A stretch of 64,000 bases of DNA, from contig NZ_JAHCKK010000003.1 of the NCBI RefSeq assembly GCF_026125825.1, forward strand, positions 1 to 64,000. The letters are read 5' to 3'. Below the pieces are notes generated by a model. That model ran no database searches. It saw only the letters and a list, made by a program, of their open reading frames with translations, and was not told the DNA's origin. The translations under genes were made by a program, and so were the position numbers. Source of the DNA: Hydrogenophaga sp. Lineage in GTDB: Bacteria; Pseudomonadota; Gammaproteobacteria; Burkholderiales; Burkholderiaceae_C. Position 1 is the stretch's first letter. The number at the start of each line of letters is the position of its first letter. Below, piece by piece: positions 49,652-60,064 of this stretch.

Positions 49652-51613
49652 TCAGGGCGCCACGGGCGCGTCGGGCGGCCAGGGCAGGCTGCTGGCCTTG
49701 AGCGGCGTGCCAATGGGGGCACTGGCCTGGCCCACCCGCACGGCGGCCAGGTCTTGCGGGTTGGGGTACTGGTCCATCAGCAGGTAGTCGAACACGCGGC
49801 GCGCGATCGGGGCGGCGTGCGCCGCACCAAAACCCGCGTTTTCCACAATCACCGCCAGCGCCACGCGGGGCTGGTCCACCGGCGCGAAGGCCAGGTAGAG
49901 GGAGTGGTCGCGCTGGTGTTCTTCGAGCCGGCGCGCGTCGTAGCGCTCTTTCTGGCCGATGGTCACGGCCTGCGCCGTGCCGGTCTTGCCGCCGCTGGCG
50001 TAGCCCGCGCCGGCGAACACGCGGGTGGAGGTGCCTTCGGTGGTCACGGCTTGCATGGCGTTGAGCACGATGCGCACGTTCTCGGGCTTGAAGCCGAGGT
50101 TTTCGGGGGGTGGGCCGGGCAGCGGCACGCGCTCGCGCGTGATCACGTTCTCGGTCGCCATGGTCAGGTGCGGCTTGTACTTGATGCCGCCGTTGGCCAG
50201 CGTGGCCATGGCGTGGGCGATCTGCAGCATGGTGAAGTTGTTGTAGCCCTGGCCGATGCCCAGCGAGATGGTCTCGCCGGCGTACCAGCGCTGCTGCTCG
50301 GGCCGCTTGTAGGTGTTGCGCTTCCAAGCCTGGCTGGGCAGCACGCCGCGCACCTCGCCCTTGAGGTCGATGCCGGTGATCTGGCCGAAGCCCAGCGGCT
50401 TCATGAAATCGTGCATGGTGTCCACGCCCATGTCGTTGGCCAGGGAGTAGAAGTAGGTGTTGCTCGACTTGACGATGGCGCGGTGCATGTCGACCGGGCC
50501 CAGGCCGTCGCCATGGCTGCGGAAACGGTGGCCGCCGAACATCCAGTAGCCCGGGTCGTTCATCACCAGGCTGGCGCTGCGCGAGCCGGTTTCCAGCGCG
50601 GCCAGTGCCATGAAGGGCTTGTAGGTGGAGCCGGGCGGGTAGGTGCCGCGCAGGGCCCGGTTGAGCAAGGGCTTGTCCATCGACTCGTTGAGCGCGCGCC
50701 AGTTCTCCACGTCGATGCCTTCGACGAAGAGGTTGGGGTCGAAGGTGGGCTTGCTCACGAAGGCCAGCACCTCGCCCGAGCGGGGGTCGATCGCCACCAG
50801 CGCGCCGCGCCGCTCGCCGAACATGTCTTCCACCAGCTTTTGCAGCTGGATGTCGATCGACAGCACCACGGCATTGCCCGGCGTGGCCGGCGTGTTGGCC
50901 AGCGAGCGCACGGCACGACCGCCGGCCGAGGTCTCCACGCGCTGGAAGCCGGTGATGCCGTGCAGTTCGCGCTCGTAGCTCTGCTCCGCGCCGAGCTTGC
51001 CGATGTATTCCGTGCCCCGGTAGTTGGCCTGGTCTTCCTCCGGCCAGTCCGCGATGAGTTCGGTCTCGCGCTGGTTGATGCGCCCGATGTAGCCGATCAC
51101 ATGGCTGGCGACCTCGCCGTTGGGGTACTGGCGCAGCAGGCGCGCGCGGACGTCCACGCCGGGGAAGCGGTAGCGTTGGGCGGTGAAGCGCGCGACCTCC
51201 ACATCGGTCAGGCGGGTGCGCAGCGGCAGCGAGTCGAAGCGGTGCGACTCCTCCAGCAGCTTGCGAAAGCGGCGCTGGTCGCGCGGCGTGACCTCCACCA
51301 GCTCGCTCAGGCCGGCGATGGTGGCGTCCATGTCCTCCACGCGCGAGGGCGTGATCTCCAGGGTGTAGGCCGAATAGTTCGTGGCCAGGATGCGGCCCTT
51401 GCGGTCCAGGATCTGCCCGCGGTTGGGCACCACCGGCAGCACGGCCGTGCGGTTGCTCTCGGCCTGCGCGGCCAGGTCTTCGTGCCGGATCACCTGCAGG
51501 TAGACCATGCGCGAGGCGATCAGGCCGAAAGCGAACACCACCGTGAGGCCGATCAGCAGTGCGCGGGTGCGGAACTGCGCCAGATCGGCTTCGACGTTGC
51601 GGATTTCGGTCAT
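49652..51613 (-). CDS. mrdA: Penicillin-binding protein 2 (elongasome transpeptidase)
   Basis: A 653-residue class B PBP that cross-links peptidoglycan during rod elongation. One N-terminal helix (about 17-40), a dimerisation domain, then the transpeptidase: STYK active serine in GTYPPGSTYKPF, SSN in VKSSNTYFYSL, and KTGT in GGKTGTAQA. It is the last gene of mreB-mreC-mreD-mrdA; its start is 2 bases after the mreD stop. rodA, which often follows, is absent: the next gene is the convergent tspO. Confidence 0.96.
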   Translation of the reverse strand: MTEIRNVEADLAQFRTRALLIGLTVVFAFGLIASRMVYLQVIRHEDLAAQAESNRTAVLPVVPNRGQILDRKGRILATNYSAYTLEITPSRVEDMDATIAGLSELVEVTPRDQRRFRKLLEESHRFDSLPLRTRLTDVEVARFTAQRYRFPGVDVRARLLRQYPNGEVASHVIGYIGRINQRETELIADWPEEDQANYRGTEYIGKLGAEQSYERELHGITGFQRVETSAGGRAVRSLANTPATPGNAVVLSIDIQLQKLVEDMFGERRGALVAIDPRSGEVLAFVSKPTFDPNLFVEGIDVENWRALNESMDKPLLNRALRGTYPPGSTYKPFMALAALETGSRSASLVMNDPGYWMFGGHRFRSHGDGLGPVDMHRAIVKSSNTYFYSLANDMGVDTMHDFMKPLGFGQITGIDLKGEVRGVLPSQAWKRNTYKRPEQQRWYAGETISLGIGQGYNNFTMLQIAHAMATLANGGIKYKPHLTMATENVITRERVPLPGPPPENLGFKPENVRIVLNAMQAVTTEGTSTRVFAGAGYASGGKTGTAQAVTIGQKERYDARRLEEHQRDHSLYLAFAPVDQPRVALAVIVENAGFGAAHAAPIARRVFDYLLMDQYPNPQDLAAVRVGQASAPIGTPLKASSLPWPPDAPVAP

Positions 51614-51615
51614 GA

Positions 51616-52146
51616 CTACAGCGGTCGGTTGTCGTCGGGGTTGGGTGCGCGCCGCTGCGGCGCCAGCAGCAGCACGCTCACCACCGGCCAGAGCGCGGCC
51701 TCGATCACCGGGGCCAGCAGGTAGAGCACGCCGGGGAAGCTGCCACCGGAGGCCAGGCGCACCAGCATTTCAAGCACGTGCGCGGCCACGAACAGCGGCA
51801 GCACCTGCACCGCCTGGTTGGGCACGCTGAACCAGAGCAGGCGCCGGTGCATGGAGATGCCGAGGAAGCCGAGTGCGGTGTACGCCAGTGCGTGCTGGCC
51901 GAGCAGGGCACCCTGGTGAACGTCCATGGCCAGGCCGAAAGCGAAGGCCACGCCCACACCGATGCGCAGGGGCTGGTGCACGCTCCAGAACACCAGCACC
52001 ACGGCCAGCAGGTCGGGCACCCAGGCGGCGCGGCCGAACAGCCCCATGTTCAACAGCATGTTGAACACCAGCGCGGCCAGCAGGCTGAACCAGATGAAAC
52101 CGGGGTTGGCGGGCAGCAGCAGCTGCTGGCCGGGGCGCATGATCAT
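51616..52146 (-). CDS. mreD: Rod-shape protein MreD
   Basis: A 176-residue inner-membrane protein with five or six helices that works with MreC in the elongasome. NPGFIWFSLLAALVFNMLL near the start and the GLAMDVHQGALLGQHALAYTALGF stretch are typical. The ATG at 52146 overlaps the mreC TGA by 4 bases (52143-52146). Length fits the family. Confidence 0.93.
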   Translation of the reverse strand: MIMRPGQQLLLPANPGFIWFSLLAALVFNMLLNMGLFGRAAWVPDLLAVVLVFWSVHQPLRIGVGVAFAFGLAMDVHQGALLGQHALAYTALGFLGISMHRRLLWFSVPNQAVQVLPLFVAAHVLEMLVRLASGGSFPGVLYLLAPVIEAALWPVVSVLLLAPQRRAPNPDDNRPL

Positions 52147-53087
52147 GGGGCGGTGCTCCGGACACCCGGGCGGTTGGCGCGGGTCGGGCGCGGGGCGTCG
52201 GTGGGCTCGGCCAGCGGCGAGGGCGGCAGGGCGGACGCGATGGAGCCCAGCACCAGCACGTGCAGCGTGCCCTGCACGCGGGCCAGCGGCTCGCACTGGA
52301 TGCGCGCGAACGAGGATTCGGCCTGGCGCTCGACCAGGGTCACGCGCGCCACCGGCAGGCCGGCGGGGTAGACGCCGTCCACCCCGCTGGTGGACAGCAG
52401 GTCGCCTTCGGCGATGTCGGCGCTGGCCAGGGTGTAGCGCAGCTCCAGGCCGTCGCCATTGGTGGAGGGCTGGCCGTAGGCCACGCTGCGCACGCCGGTG
52501 CGGGTGTTGAGCACGGGGATGGCCTGGTCGCGGTCGATCAGCAGCGTGACCTCGGACACCAGGGGGTAGACCCGCGTGACCTGGCCCAGCACGCCGCTTT
52601 CGTCGACCACCGGCGAGCCGGCCTCGATCCCGTGCGTCTGGCCCCGGTCGATCACGATCTTGCGCGAGTAGGGATCGGCCGCGTCGTACAGCACCTGGGC
52701 GCCGATGGCCTGGGTGCCGATGCGCTCGCGCATGGCCAGCAGTTCGCGCAGGCGCTGGTTTTCCAGGGTGATTTGTTCGAGTTGCAGGCTGCGCTCAGCC
52801 TGCACCGCCAGGCGCTGCAGGGCCTCGCCTTCGCTTTTCTGCGCCGCGTGCAGCGAGGTGAAGTAACCCCCCGCCATGGCCGCGAGCTGCACCGGCTGGA
52901 GCACCGCCCACTGCACCGGGTAGAGCACCACGGCCATGGCGGTGCGGATCGGCTCGGTGAGCCGGAACCGCAGGTCGGCCACCATGAGGAACAGCGCCAG
53001 GGCACTGAACACCACCAGCTTGGACAGGGCCGACGGGCCCTGTTTGAAGAACGGGGGCGGGGTGCGGTCCAGGGTGCCCAGTGGCAT
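52143..53087 (-). CDS. mreC: Rod-shape protein MreC
   Basis: A 314-residue periplasmic scaffold of the elongasome with one N-terminal helix (about 22-42), a coiled coil (about 70-115) and the beta-rich MreC domain. Marks: DPYSRKIVIDRGQTHGIEAGSPVVDESGVLGQV and DGVYPAGLPVARV. The Pro/Arg-rich C-tail after residue 280 is variable in the family. It lies 60 bases after mreB in the same direction. Confidence 0.95.
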   Translation of the reverse strand: MPLGTLDRTPPPFFKQGPSALSKLVVFSALALFLMVADLRFRLTEPIRTAMAVVLYPVQWAVLQPVQLAAMAGGYFTSLHAAQKSEGEALQRLAVQAERSLQLEQITLENQRLRELLAMRERIGTQAIGAQVLYDAADPYSRKIVIDRGQTHGIEAGSPVVDESGVLGQVTRVYPLVSEVTLLIDRDQAIPVLNTRTGVRSVAYGQPSTNGDGLELRYTLASADIAEGDLLSTSGVDGVYPAGLPVARVTLVERQAESSFARIQCEPLARVQGTLHVLVLGSIASALPPSPLAEPTDAPRPTRANRPGVRSTAP

Positions 53088-53147
53088 GGCGCTCGGAGGG
53101 GGCTGGTCGGTGTTGGAGAGGCGCAGCCGCCGGGAGGCGGCCGGGGT

Positions 53148-54275
<1,128 letters not shown>

Positions 54276-54461
54276 CTAAGTGGTTGATTCCAAGGCGAAA
54301 ACCGCAACGGCACGGGCGCTGCCGTTAAACCTTGGATAATACCGTATCCCCTGTGTACAACTGCTCCCAAACAGGGGGCAATTTGTCCAGTTACAAGCCG
54401 TTTCAGGGCAGAAAACCCGCAGACGGTGCGTCCTTTCCCCATCCGCAACCCTCTTTTTGCC

Positions 54462-54761
54462 ATGTCCCTGACCCCGTCCGACATCGGGCGCATCGCCAAC
54501 CTCGCGCGCCTGGAAATCTCCGGCGCGCAGAGCGAGACCATGCTTGCCCAGCTCAATGGCTTCTTCGACATCGTCGAGCAGATGAACGCGGTGGACACCA
54601 CCGGCGTGGAGCCGCTGGCCCACCCGACGGCGGTGATCGACCACGTCTCCTTGCGCCTGCGCCCGGACGTGGCGAGCGAGCCCAACGACCGTGAAGCCAA
54701 TCAGAAAAGCGCCCCGGCGGTCGAGCGCGGCCTGTTCCTCGTGCCCAAGGTGATCGAATGA
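54462..54761 (+). CDS. gatC: Asp/Glu-tRNA amidotransferase subunit C
   Basis: A 99-residue subunit that stabilises the GatA-GatB complex, which amidates Glu-tRNA(Gln) and Asp-tRNA(Asn). Typical pattern: [19 protein letters not shown] ... [15 protein letters not shown], with the LRPD and VPKVIE end. The start MSLTPSD at 54462 is preferred to 54426. Its stop overlaps the gatA ATG (54758-54761). It is the first gene of gatCAB. Confidence 0.95.
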   Translation: MSLTPSDIGRIANLARLEISGAQSETMLAQLNGFFDIVEQMNAVDTTGVEPLAHPTAVIDHVSLRLRPDVASEPNDREANQKSAPAVERGLFLVPKVIE

Positions 54762-56248
54762 GCGATTTGCACACCCTGGGCGTGGGCGAGCTCGCCAGCG
54801 CCATCGCCGGCGGGAAGACCAGCAGTGTCGAGGTCGCCCGGCACCTGCTGGCGCGCGCGCAACAGCACGGCGCGCTGGGCGCCTACCTGGCTCTGGACGA
54901 GGACGTGACGCTGGCCCAGGCCCGCGCCGCCGATGCGCGCATCGCCGCTGGCGAGCGCACGCCGCTGCTGGGCGTGCCCCTGGCCCACAAGGACATCTTC
55001 GTCACCAAGGACTTCGTCACCACCGCAGGCTCGAAGATGCTGGCCGGCTACCAGAGTCCGTTCGACGCGACCGTGGTGCAGCGCCTGGCCGCGCAGGGGG
55101 CGGTGACGCTGGGCAAGCTCAACTGCGACGAGTTCGCCATGGGCAGCAGCAACGAGAACTCGGCCTTTGGCGCGGTGCGCAACCCGTGGGACACCGCGCG
55201 CGTGCCGGGCGGCTCCTCTGGCGGCTCGGCCGTGGCGGTGGCCGCGCGCCTGGCACCGGCCGTCACCGGCACCGACACCGGCGGCTCGATCCGCCAGCCA
55301 GCCAGCTTCTGCGGCATCACCGGCATCAAGCCCACCTATGGCCGCTGCTCGCGTTACGGCATGGTCGCCTTCGCCTCCAGCCTGGACCAGGCCGGCCCGA
55401 TGGCGCGCAGCGCGGCCGACTGCGCCGTGCTGCTCAGCGCCATGGCCGGCCCCGACATCGACCGCGATTCCACCAGCCTGGACCACCCGGCCGAGGACTA
55501 CACCACGCTGCTGGGCCAGCCGCGCGAAGGCGCCACCGCGGCCCAGCCGCTCAAGGGCCTGCGCATCGGACTGCCCCGGGAGTTTTTCGGCGAAGGCTGC
55601 GCGCCCGACGTGCTTGCCACCGTGCGCGCCGCGCTGGCCGAGTACGAAAGGCTCGGCGCCACGCTGGTCGAGGTCTCGCTGCCGCGCACCGAACTCTCCA
55701 TCCCGGTCTACTACGTCATCGCGCCGGCCGAGGCCAGCTCCAACCTCAGCCGCTTCGACGGCGTGAAGTTCGGGCACCGCGCCGCGAAGTACGAGGACCT
55801 GACCGACATGTACAAGAAGTCGCGCAGCGAAGGCTTCGGGCCCGAGGTGCAGCGCCGCATCATGATCGGCACCTATGTGCTCAGCCATGGCTACTACGAC
55901 GCCTACTACCTGCAGGCGCAGAAGATCCGCCGCCTCATTGCGCAGGACTTCCAGGCCGCGTTCGCGCAGTGCGACCTGATCGCCGGCCCGGTGGCGCCCA
56001 CCGTGGCCTGGAAACTCGGGGAAATGAGCAACGACCCCCTGGCCAGCTACCTGGCCGACATCTACACCCTCTCCACCAGCCTCGCCGGCCTGCCCGGCAT
56101 GAGCGTGCCTGCCGGCTTCGGCGCGGGCGGCCTGCCGGTGGGCCTGCAGCTCGTGGGCAACCATTTCCAGGAAGGCGCGCTGCTGCAGGCCGCGCACGCT
56201 TTCCAGCAGGCCACCGACTGGCACACCCGCGCTCCGCAAGGCTACTGA
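54758..56248 (+). CDS. gatA: Asp/Glu-tRNA amidotransferase subunit A
   Basis: A 496-residue amidase that frees ammonia from glutamine for tRNA-dependent amidation. The Lys-cisSer-Ser triad is visible: Lys in [10 protein letters not shown], cisSer and Ser in [10 protein letters not shown] and [16 protein letters not shown]. The C-half keeps [11 protein letters not shown] and LPVGLQLVG. Coupled to gatC and followed by gatB after one base. It supplies Gln-tRNA and Asn-tRNA where the direct synthetases are missing or shared. Confidence 0.97.
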   Translation: MSDLHTLGVGELASAIAGGKTSSVEVARHLLARAQQHGALGAYLALDEDVTLAQARAADARIAAGERTPLLGVPLAHKDIFVTKDFVTTAGSKMLAGYQSPFDATVVQRLAAQGAVTLGKLNCDEFAMGSSNENSAFGAVRNPWDTARVPGGSSGGSAVAVAARLAPAVTGTDTGGSIRQPASFCGITGIKPTYGRCSRYGMVAFASSLDQAGPMARSAADCAVLLSAMAGPDIDRDSTSLDHPAEDYTTLLGQPREGATAAQPLKGLRIGLPREFFGEGCAPDVLATVRAALAEYERLGATLVEVSLPRTELSIPVYYVIAPAEASSNLSRFDGVKFGHRAAKYEDLTDMYKKSRSEGFGPEVQRRIMIGTYVLSHGYYDAYYLQAQKIRRLIAQDFQAAFAQCDLIAGPVAPTVAWKLGEMSNDPLASYLADIYTLSTSLAGLPGMSVPAGFGAGGLPVGLQLVGNHFQEGALLQAAHAFQQATDWHTRAPQGY

Positions 56249-56249
56249 C

Positions 56250-57704
56250 ATGAGTTCCAGCAAATCCCTTCTGGTGGGCGGCTATGAAGTCGTGATCGGC
56301 TTCGAGACCCACGCCCAGCTCGCCACGCAATCCAAGATCTTCAGCCGCGCGCCCACGGCCTTCGGCGCCGAGCCCAACACCCAGGCCTGCGCGGTGGACC
56401 TGGCGCTGCCCGGCACGCTGCCGGTGATGAACAAGGCCGCGGTCGAACTGGCCATCCGCCTGGGCCTGGCGCTCGGTTCGCACATCGCCGAGCAGAGCGT
56501 GTTCGCGCGCAAGAACTACTTCTACCCCGACCTGCCCAAGGGGTACCAGATCAGCCAGTTCGAGGTCCCGGTGGTGCAGGGCGGCGAGGTCTCGTTCTTC
56601 CTTGGCGACGAGAAGAAGACCGTGCGCCTGGTGCGTGCGCACCTGGAAGAGGATGCGGGCAAGAGCCTGCACGAGGACTTCATCGGCCAGAGCGGCATCG
56701 ACCTCAACCGCGCCGGCACGCCGCTGCTGGAGATCGTGACCGAGCCCGACATCCGTTCCAGTGCCGAGGCCGTGGCCTACGCGAAGGAGCTGCACAAGAT
56801 CGTCACCTGGATCGGCATCTGCGACGGCAACATGCAGGAAGGCTCGTTCCGCTGCGATGCCAACGTCTCGGTGCGCAAGCCGGGGGCCCCGCTGGGCACG
56901 CGCCGTGAAATCAAGAACCTGAACAGCTTCAGGTTCATGCAGCAGGCCATCGACTACGAGGTGCGCTGGCAGATCGAGCAGATCGAGGACGGCCACGCGA
57001 TCCAGCAGGCCACCGTGCTGTTCGACCCGGACACCGGCGAGACGCGCGCCATGCGCACCAAGGAAGACGCGGCCGACTACCGCTACTTTCCCGACCCGGA
57101 CCTCCCGCCGCTGGTGATCGCGCGCGACTGGGTGGAGCAGGTCAGGGCCGCCATGCCCGAGTTGCCCCGTGCGATGGCCGAGCGCCTGGTGCGCGACTAT
57201 GGCCTGCCCGAGTACGACGCCACCACGCTCACCCAAAGCCCGGCGATGGCCGCCTACTTCGAGACCGCGGCGCGCGCCAGCGCACAGGCGAAGCTGGTGA
57301 GCAACTGGATCATGGGCGAGGTCTCGCGCCGGCTCAACGCCGAAGAGCGGGACATCGCCGGCGTGCCGGTGAGCGCCGCGCAACTGGCCGCCCTGATCGG
57401 GCGCATCGCCGACGGCACGGTGTCGAACAACGCCGCCAAGCAGGTCTTCGACGCCCTGTGGACCGGCGAGGGCAGCGAGGTCGACGCGGTCATCGAGGCC
57501 AAGGGCCTCAAGCAGATGAACGACAGCGGCGCGCTGGAGAAGATCATCGACGAGGTGATGGCCGCCCATGCCGATATGGTCGAGCAGTTCCGCGCCGGCA
57601 AGGACAAGGCCTTCAACGCCCTGGTGGGCCAGGCCATGAAGGCGAGCAAGGGCAAGGCCAACCCGCAGCAGGTCAACGATCTGCTGCGCCAGAAACTCGG
57701 TTGA
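56250..57704 (+). CDS. gatB: Asp/Glu-tRNA amidotransferase subunit B
   Basis: A 484-residue kinase-amidotransferase subunit that activates the tRNA-bound Glu or Asp with ATP. Marks: [51 protein letters not shown] and the [11 protein letters not shown] motif. The C-terminal Yqey-like tail (residues 340-484) binds tRNA. It closes the gatCAB operon at a hairpin shared with the convergent DUF4124 gene. Confidence 0.97.
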   Translation: MSSSKSLLVGGYEVVIGFETHAQLATQSKIFSRAPTAFGAEPNTQACAVDLALPGTLPVMNKAAVELAIRLGLALGSHIAEQSVFARKNYFYPDLPKGYQISQFEVPVVQGGEVSFFLGDEKKTVRLVRAHLEEDAGKSLHEDFIGQSGIDLNRAGTPLLEIVTEPDIRSSAEAVAYAKELHKIVTWIGICDGNMQEGSFRCDANVSVRKPGAPLGTRREIKNLNSFRFMQQAIDYEVRWQIEQIEDGHAIQQATVLFDPDTGETRAMRTKEDAADYRYFPDPDLPPLVIARDWVEQVRAAMPELPRAMAERLVRDYGLPEYDATTLTQSPAMAAYFETAARASAQAKLVSNWIMGEVSRRLNAEERDIAGVPVSAAQLAALIGRIADGTVSNNAAKQVFDALWTGEGSEVDAVIEAKGLKQMNDSGALEKIIDEVMAAHADMVEQFRAGKDKAFNALVGQAMKASKGKANPQQVNDLLRQKLG

Positions 57705-57706
57705 TC

Positions 57707-57737
57707 GTCAGCGCCCGGCCGGTGCCGGGCCGCTGAC
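57707..57737. terminator. Shared hairpin between gatB and the DUF4124 gene
   Basis: GTCAGCG (57707-57713) pairs with CGCTGAC (57731-57737), and inside it CCCGGC (57714-57719) pairs with GCCGGG (57724-57729), with one bulged C. It covers the last codons and stop of the leftward gene. No T run. Confidence 0.5.
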
Positions 57738-58409
57738 GCCGGTGCGGCTGCCGCCTGCGGCCGTCCAGAGCTGGCGCAGCTTGGCCAGTTCTTCGTCGAA
57801 TCGGGCGTTGAGGCGCTGCTTTTCCTGGACCTGCTCGTCCAGGAAGCGCTTCTGCACCAACACCTGCTTCTCGTTGTCTTCCAGCTTGCGCTTGAGCCAG
57901 TTGGGCGCCTTGTTGATGTCGCCCTGGTAGAACTCCAGCTCGACGTTGATCTCCTTGCGCTGCGCCGCCAGCGCGAGTTCGCGCTTGTTCACCGCGCCGA
58001 TGACCTCGTCGATCTGCGCCAGGGCGTCGGCGCGCTCTTTGTCGTGCACCGCCTGGCTGGGATAGCGGATCATCAAGGCGCGTTCGCGCCGCTTTTCTTC
58101 CTGCAGGCGGGCGCGCTGTTCCTCTTCCTGCTTGCGCTGGGCGTCGATCCTCGCGCGCTCGTCGGCCGTGTAGCTGGGTGGCAGCGTCTTGCGCACGGTG
58201 CCGCTGTTGCCCAGCTGCTGCTGTTCGCGGTCCAGGCATTCGACGATGGGGCGGTCCCGGATGATGGTGTTGCCCTTGGCATCCTTGCAGGTGTACATGC
58301 CCGACTGCCCGTGAGCCATGTTCCACATGCCCCCGCCCAGCAGCAGCGCGCCGCCGAAAAGCCACAGGCGAGTGGGGAAAGCGGAAAGCGGGGGGCGGTG
58401 CAGGGTCAT
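57708..58409 (-). CDS. DUF4124-like envelope protein
   Basis: A 233-residue protein with an N-terminal hydrophobic segment (about 12-34) that is a signal peptide or anchor. A short DUF4124 motif follows (MYTCKDAKGNTIIRDRPIVEC), then a long Gln/Glu/Arg-rich coiled coil (residues 75-205). DUF4124 proteins are common periplasmic proteins of unknown role in Betaproteobacteria. It lies 13 bases downstream of pyrE, read in the same direction, so the two may overlap in transcript from the pyrE side. Confidence 0.8.
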   Translation of the reverse strand: MTLHRPPLSAFPTRLWLFGGALLLGGGMWNMAHGQSGMYTCKDAKGNTIIRDRPIVECLDREQQQLGNSGTVRKTLPPSYTADERARIDAQRKQEEEQRARLQEEKRRERALMIRYPSQAVHDKERADALAQIDEVIGAVNKRELALAAQRKEINVELEFYQGDINKAPNWLKRKLEDNEKQVLVQKRFLDEQVQEKQRLNARFDEELAKLRQLWTAAGGSRTGVSGPAPAGR

Positions 58410-58422
58410 CGTGGAAGAAGGG

Positions 58423-59139
58423 TCAGGACACGCCGTAGCGTTGCCGGTAGGCCATCACACGCTCGCGGTGCGAATCGAACTCACCGCCGGAGCGGGCGGT
58501 CAGATAGTGCAGCAAATCGGCCAGCCTCGCAATCGTGCAGACCTGCATGCCCAGCTCGCGCTGGACATATTGCACGGCGCTGTAGTCCACGTCGCGCACC
58601 TGGCCGTCGGGACCGACCTCGGTGGCCTTTTCCTGGCGGTCCAGGGCGATGGCGATGGCATGTGGCGTGGCGCCGGCTGCGCGGATCAGCGCGATGGACT
58701 CGCGCGCTGCGGTGCCGGCGGACATCACGTCGTCCACGATCAGCACGCGGCCCTGGAGCGGTGCACCCACCAGGGTGCCACCTTCGCCATGGTCCTTGGC
58801 TTCCTTGCGGTTGTAGGCAAAAGGCACGTTGCGGCCCAGCCGGGCGAGTTCGATGGAGACGGCCGCGCCCAGGGGGATGCCCTTGTACGCGGGGCCGAAG
58901 ATCATGTCGAACTCGATGCCGCTGGCCACGAGGGCTTTTGCATAGAATTGCGCGAGCCGGCCCAGCTTGGCGCCGTCGTCGAACAGACCGGCGTTGAAAA
59001 AGTAAGGGCTCATGCGCCCGGCCTTGGTCTTGAATTCACCAAAGCGCAGCACGCCGGCATCAACGCAAAACTGCACGAATTCCTGCGCGAGCGCAGCATC
59101 GGGCGCGCCGGCCTTCGCCGCGCCTGTATCCAACACCAT
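58423..59139 (-). CDS. pyrE: Orotate phosphoribosyltransferase
   Basis: A 238-residue enzyme that adds ribose phosphate to orotate in pyrimidine synthesis. Visible: FGEFKTKAGRMSPYFFNAG, FGPAYKGIPLG, AYNRKEAKDHGEGG and the PRPP-binding VLIVDDVMSAGTA. Start MVLDTG at 59139 gives about 14 more N-terminal residues than E. coli PyrE; its ATG overlaps that of the divergent xth gene by two bases, so each promoter must lie inside the other gene unless a later start is used. Confidence 0.95.
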   Translation of the reverse strand: MVLDTGAAKAGAPDAALAQEFVQFCVDAGVLRFGEFKTKAGRMSPYFFNAGLFDDGAKLGRLAQFYAKALVASGIEFDMIFGPAYKGIPLGAAVSIELARLGRNVPFAYNRKEAKDHGEGGTLVGAPLQGRVLIVDDVMSAGTAARESIALIRAAGATPHAIAIALDRQEKATEVGPDGQVRDVDYSAVQYVQRELGMQVCTIARLADLLHYLTARSGGEFDSHRERVMAYRQRYGVS

Positions 59140-59941
59140 GGAGACATCCTTGTTCAAACTGACCAGCCTCAACCTCAACGGCATCCGTTCCGCCACCACC
59201 AAGGGGCTGGAGAAATGGCTCGCCGCGCACCGGCCCGATTGTATTTGCGTGCAGGAGGTCAAGGCCCAGGCCGCCGATGTGAGTGGCCGCTTTGAAGAGA
59301 TCGCTGGCCTCAAGGGGCATTTCCATTACGCGCAGAAGAAAGGTTACTCGGGCACGGCGGTGTACACCCGCCACGAACCGAGCGACGTGATCATGGGCTA
59401 CGGCTCGCCCGAGTTCGACGCCGAGGGCCGCTTCACCGAATTGCGCTTCGACACGCCCCATCGCAAGCTCTCCATCCTGAGCGTCTATTTCCCCAGTGGA
59501 TCGTCGGGCCCTGAGCGGCAGGAAGCCAAGTACCGCTTTCTCGACGGCTTCTACCCTCACCTGCAGGCGCTCAAGAGCGGGCGCGAGTTCATCCTGTGTG
59601 GGGATGTGAACATCGCGCACCAGCAGAAAGACCTGAAGAATTGGCGCAGCAACCAGAAGAACAGCGGCTTCCTGCCCGAGGAACGGGCCTGGATGACCAA
59701 GTTGCTCGACGAAGCAGGGCTGGTGGACGTCTACCGCCGGCTGCAGCCCGATGCCACCGACACCTGCTACACGTGGTGGAGCAACCGGGGCCAGGCCTAC
59801 GCGAACAACGTGGGGTGGCGGCTGGACTACCACTTGGCGACGCCTGCCCTGGCTGCACTGGCGCGCACCGAGGCCATCTACAAGGCGGAGAAATTCTCCG
59901 ACCATGCGCCATTGACGATCGACTACGACCTCGCCCTGTAG
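59138..59941 (+). CDS. xth: Exodeoxyribonuclease III family AP endonuclease
   Basis: A 267-residue Mg-dependent nuclease that cuts DNA at abasic sites and trims 3' ends. Catalytic marks: LTSLNLNGIRSA (Asn), VQEVKAQ (Glu), YFPSGS, GDVNIAH (Asp/Asn) and SDHAPL (His). Start at ATG 59138 (METSLF); a TTG at 59150 (LFKLTSL) would give an N-terminus like many relatives and would relieve the overlap with the pyrE start. The symbol xth is used for the family. Confidence 0.94.
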   Translation: METSLFKLTSLNLNGIRSATTKGLEKWLAAHRPDCICVQEVKAQAADVSGRFEEIAGLKGHFHYAQKKGYSGTAVYTRHEPSDVIMGYGSPEFDAEGRFTELRFDTPHRKLSILSVYFPSGSSGPERQEAKYRFLDGFYPHLQALKSGREFILCGDVNIAHQQKDLKNWRSNQKNSGFLPEERAWMTKLLDEAGLVDVYRRLQPDATDTCYTWWSNRGQAYANNVGWRLDYHLATPALAALARTEAIYKAEKFSDHAPLTIDYDLAL

Positions 59942-60064
59942 GGCGCCATCCAGCGCACGCCCTGACGTCGGTCCCTGTTCTGACGTTCCGATGGCTTGCG
60001 TGAACACGGCGCCCGCTCGCCAGGGACGGCCCAGCAGCGCATCTGCGGGTGGCAGAATGATTGC

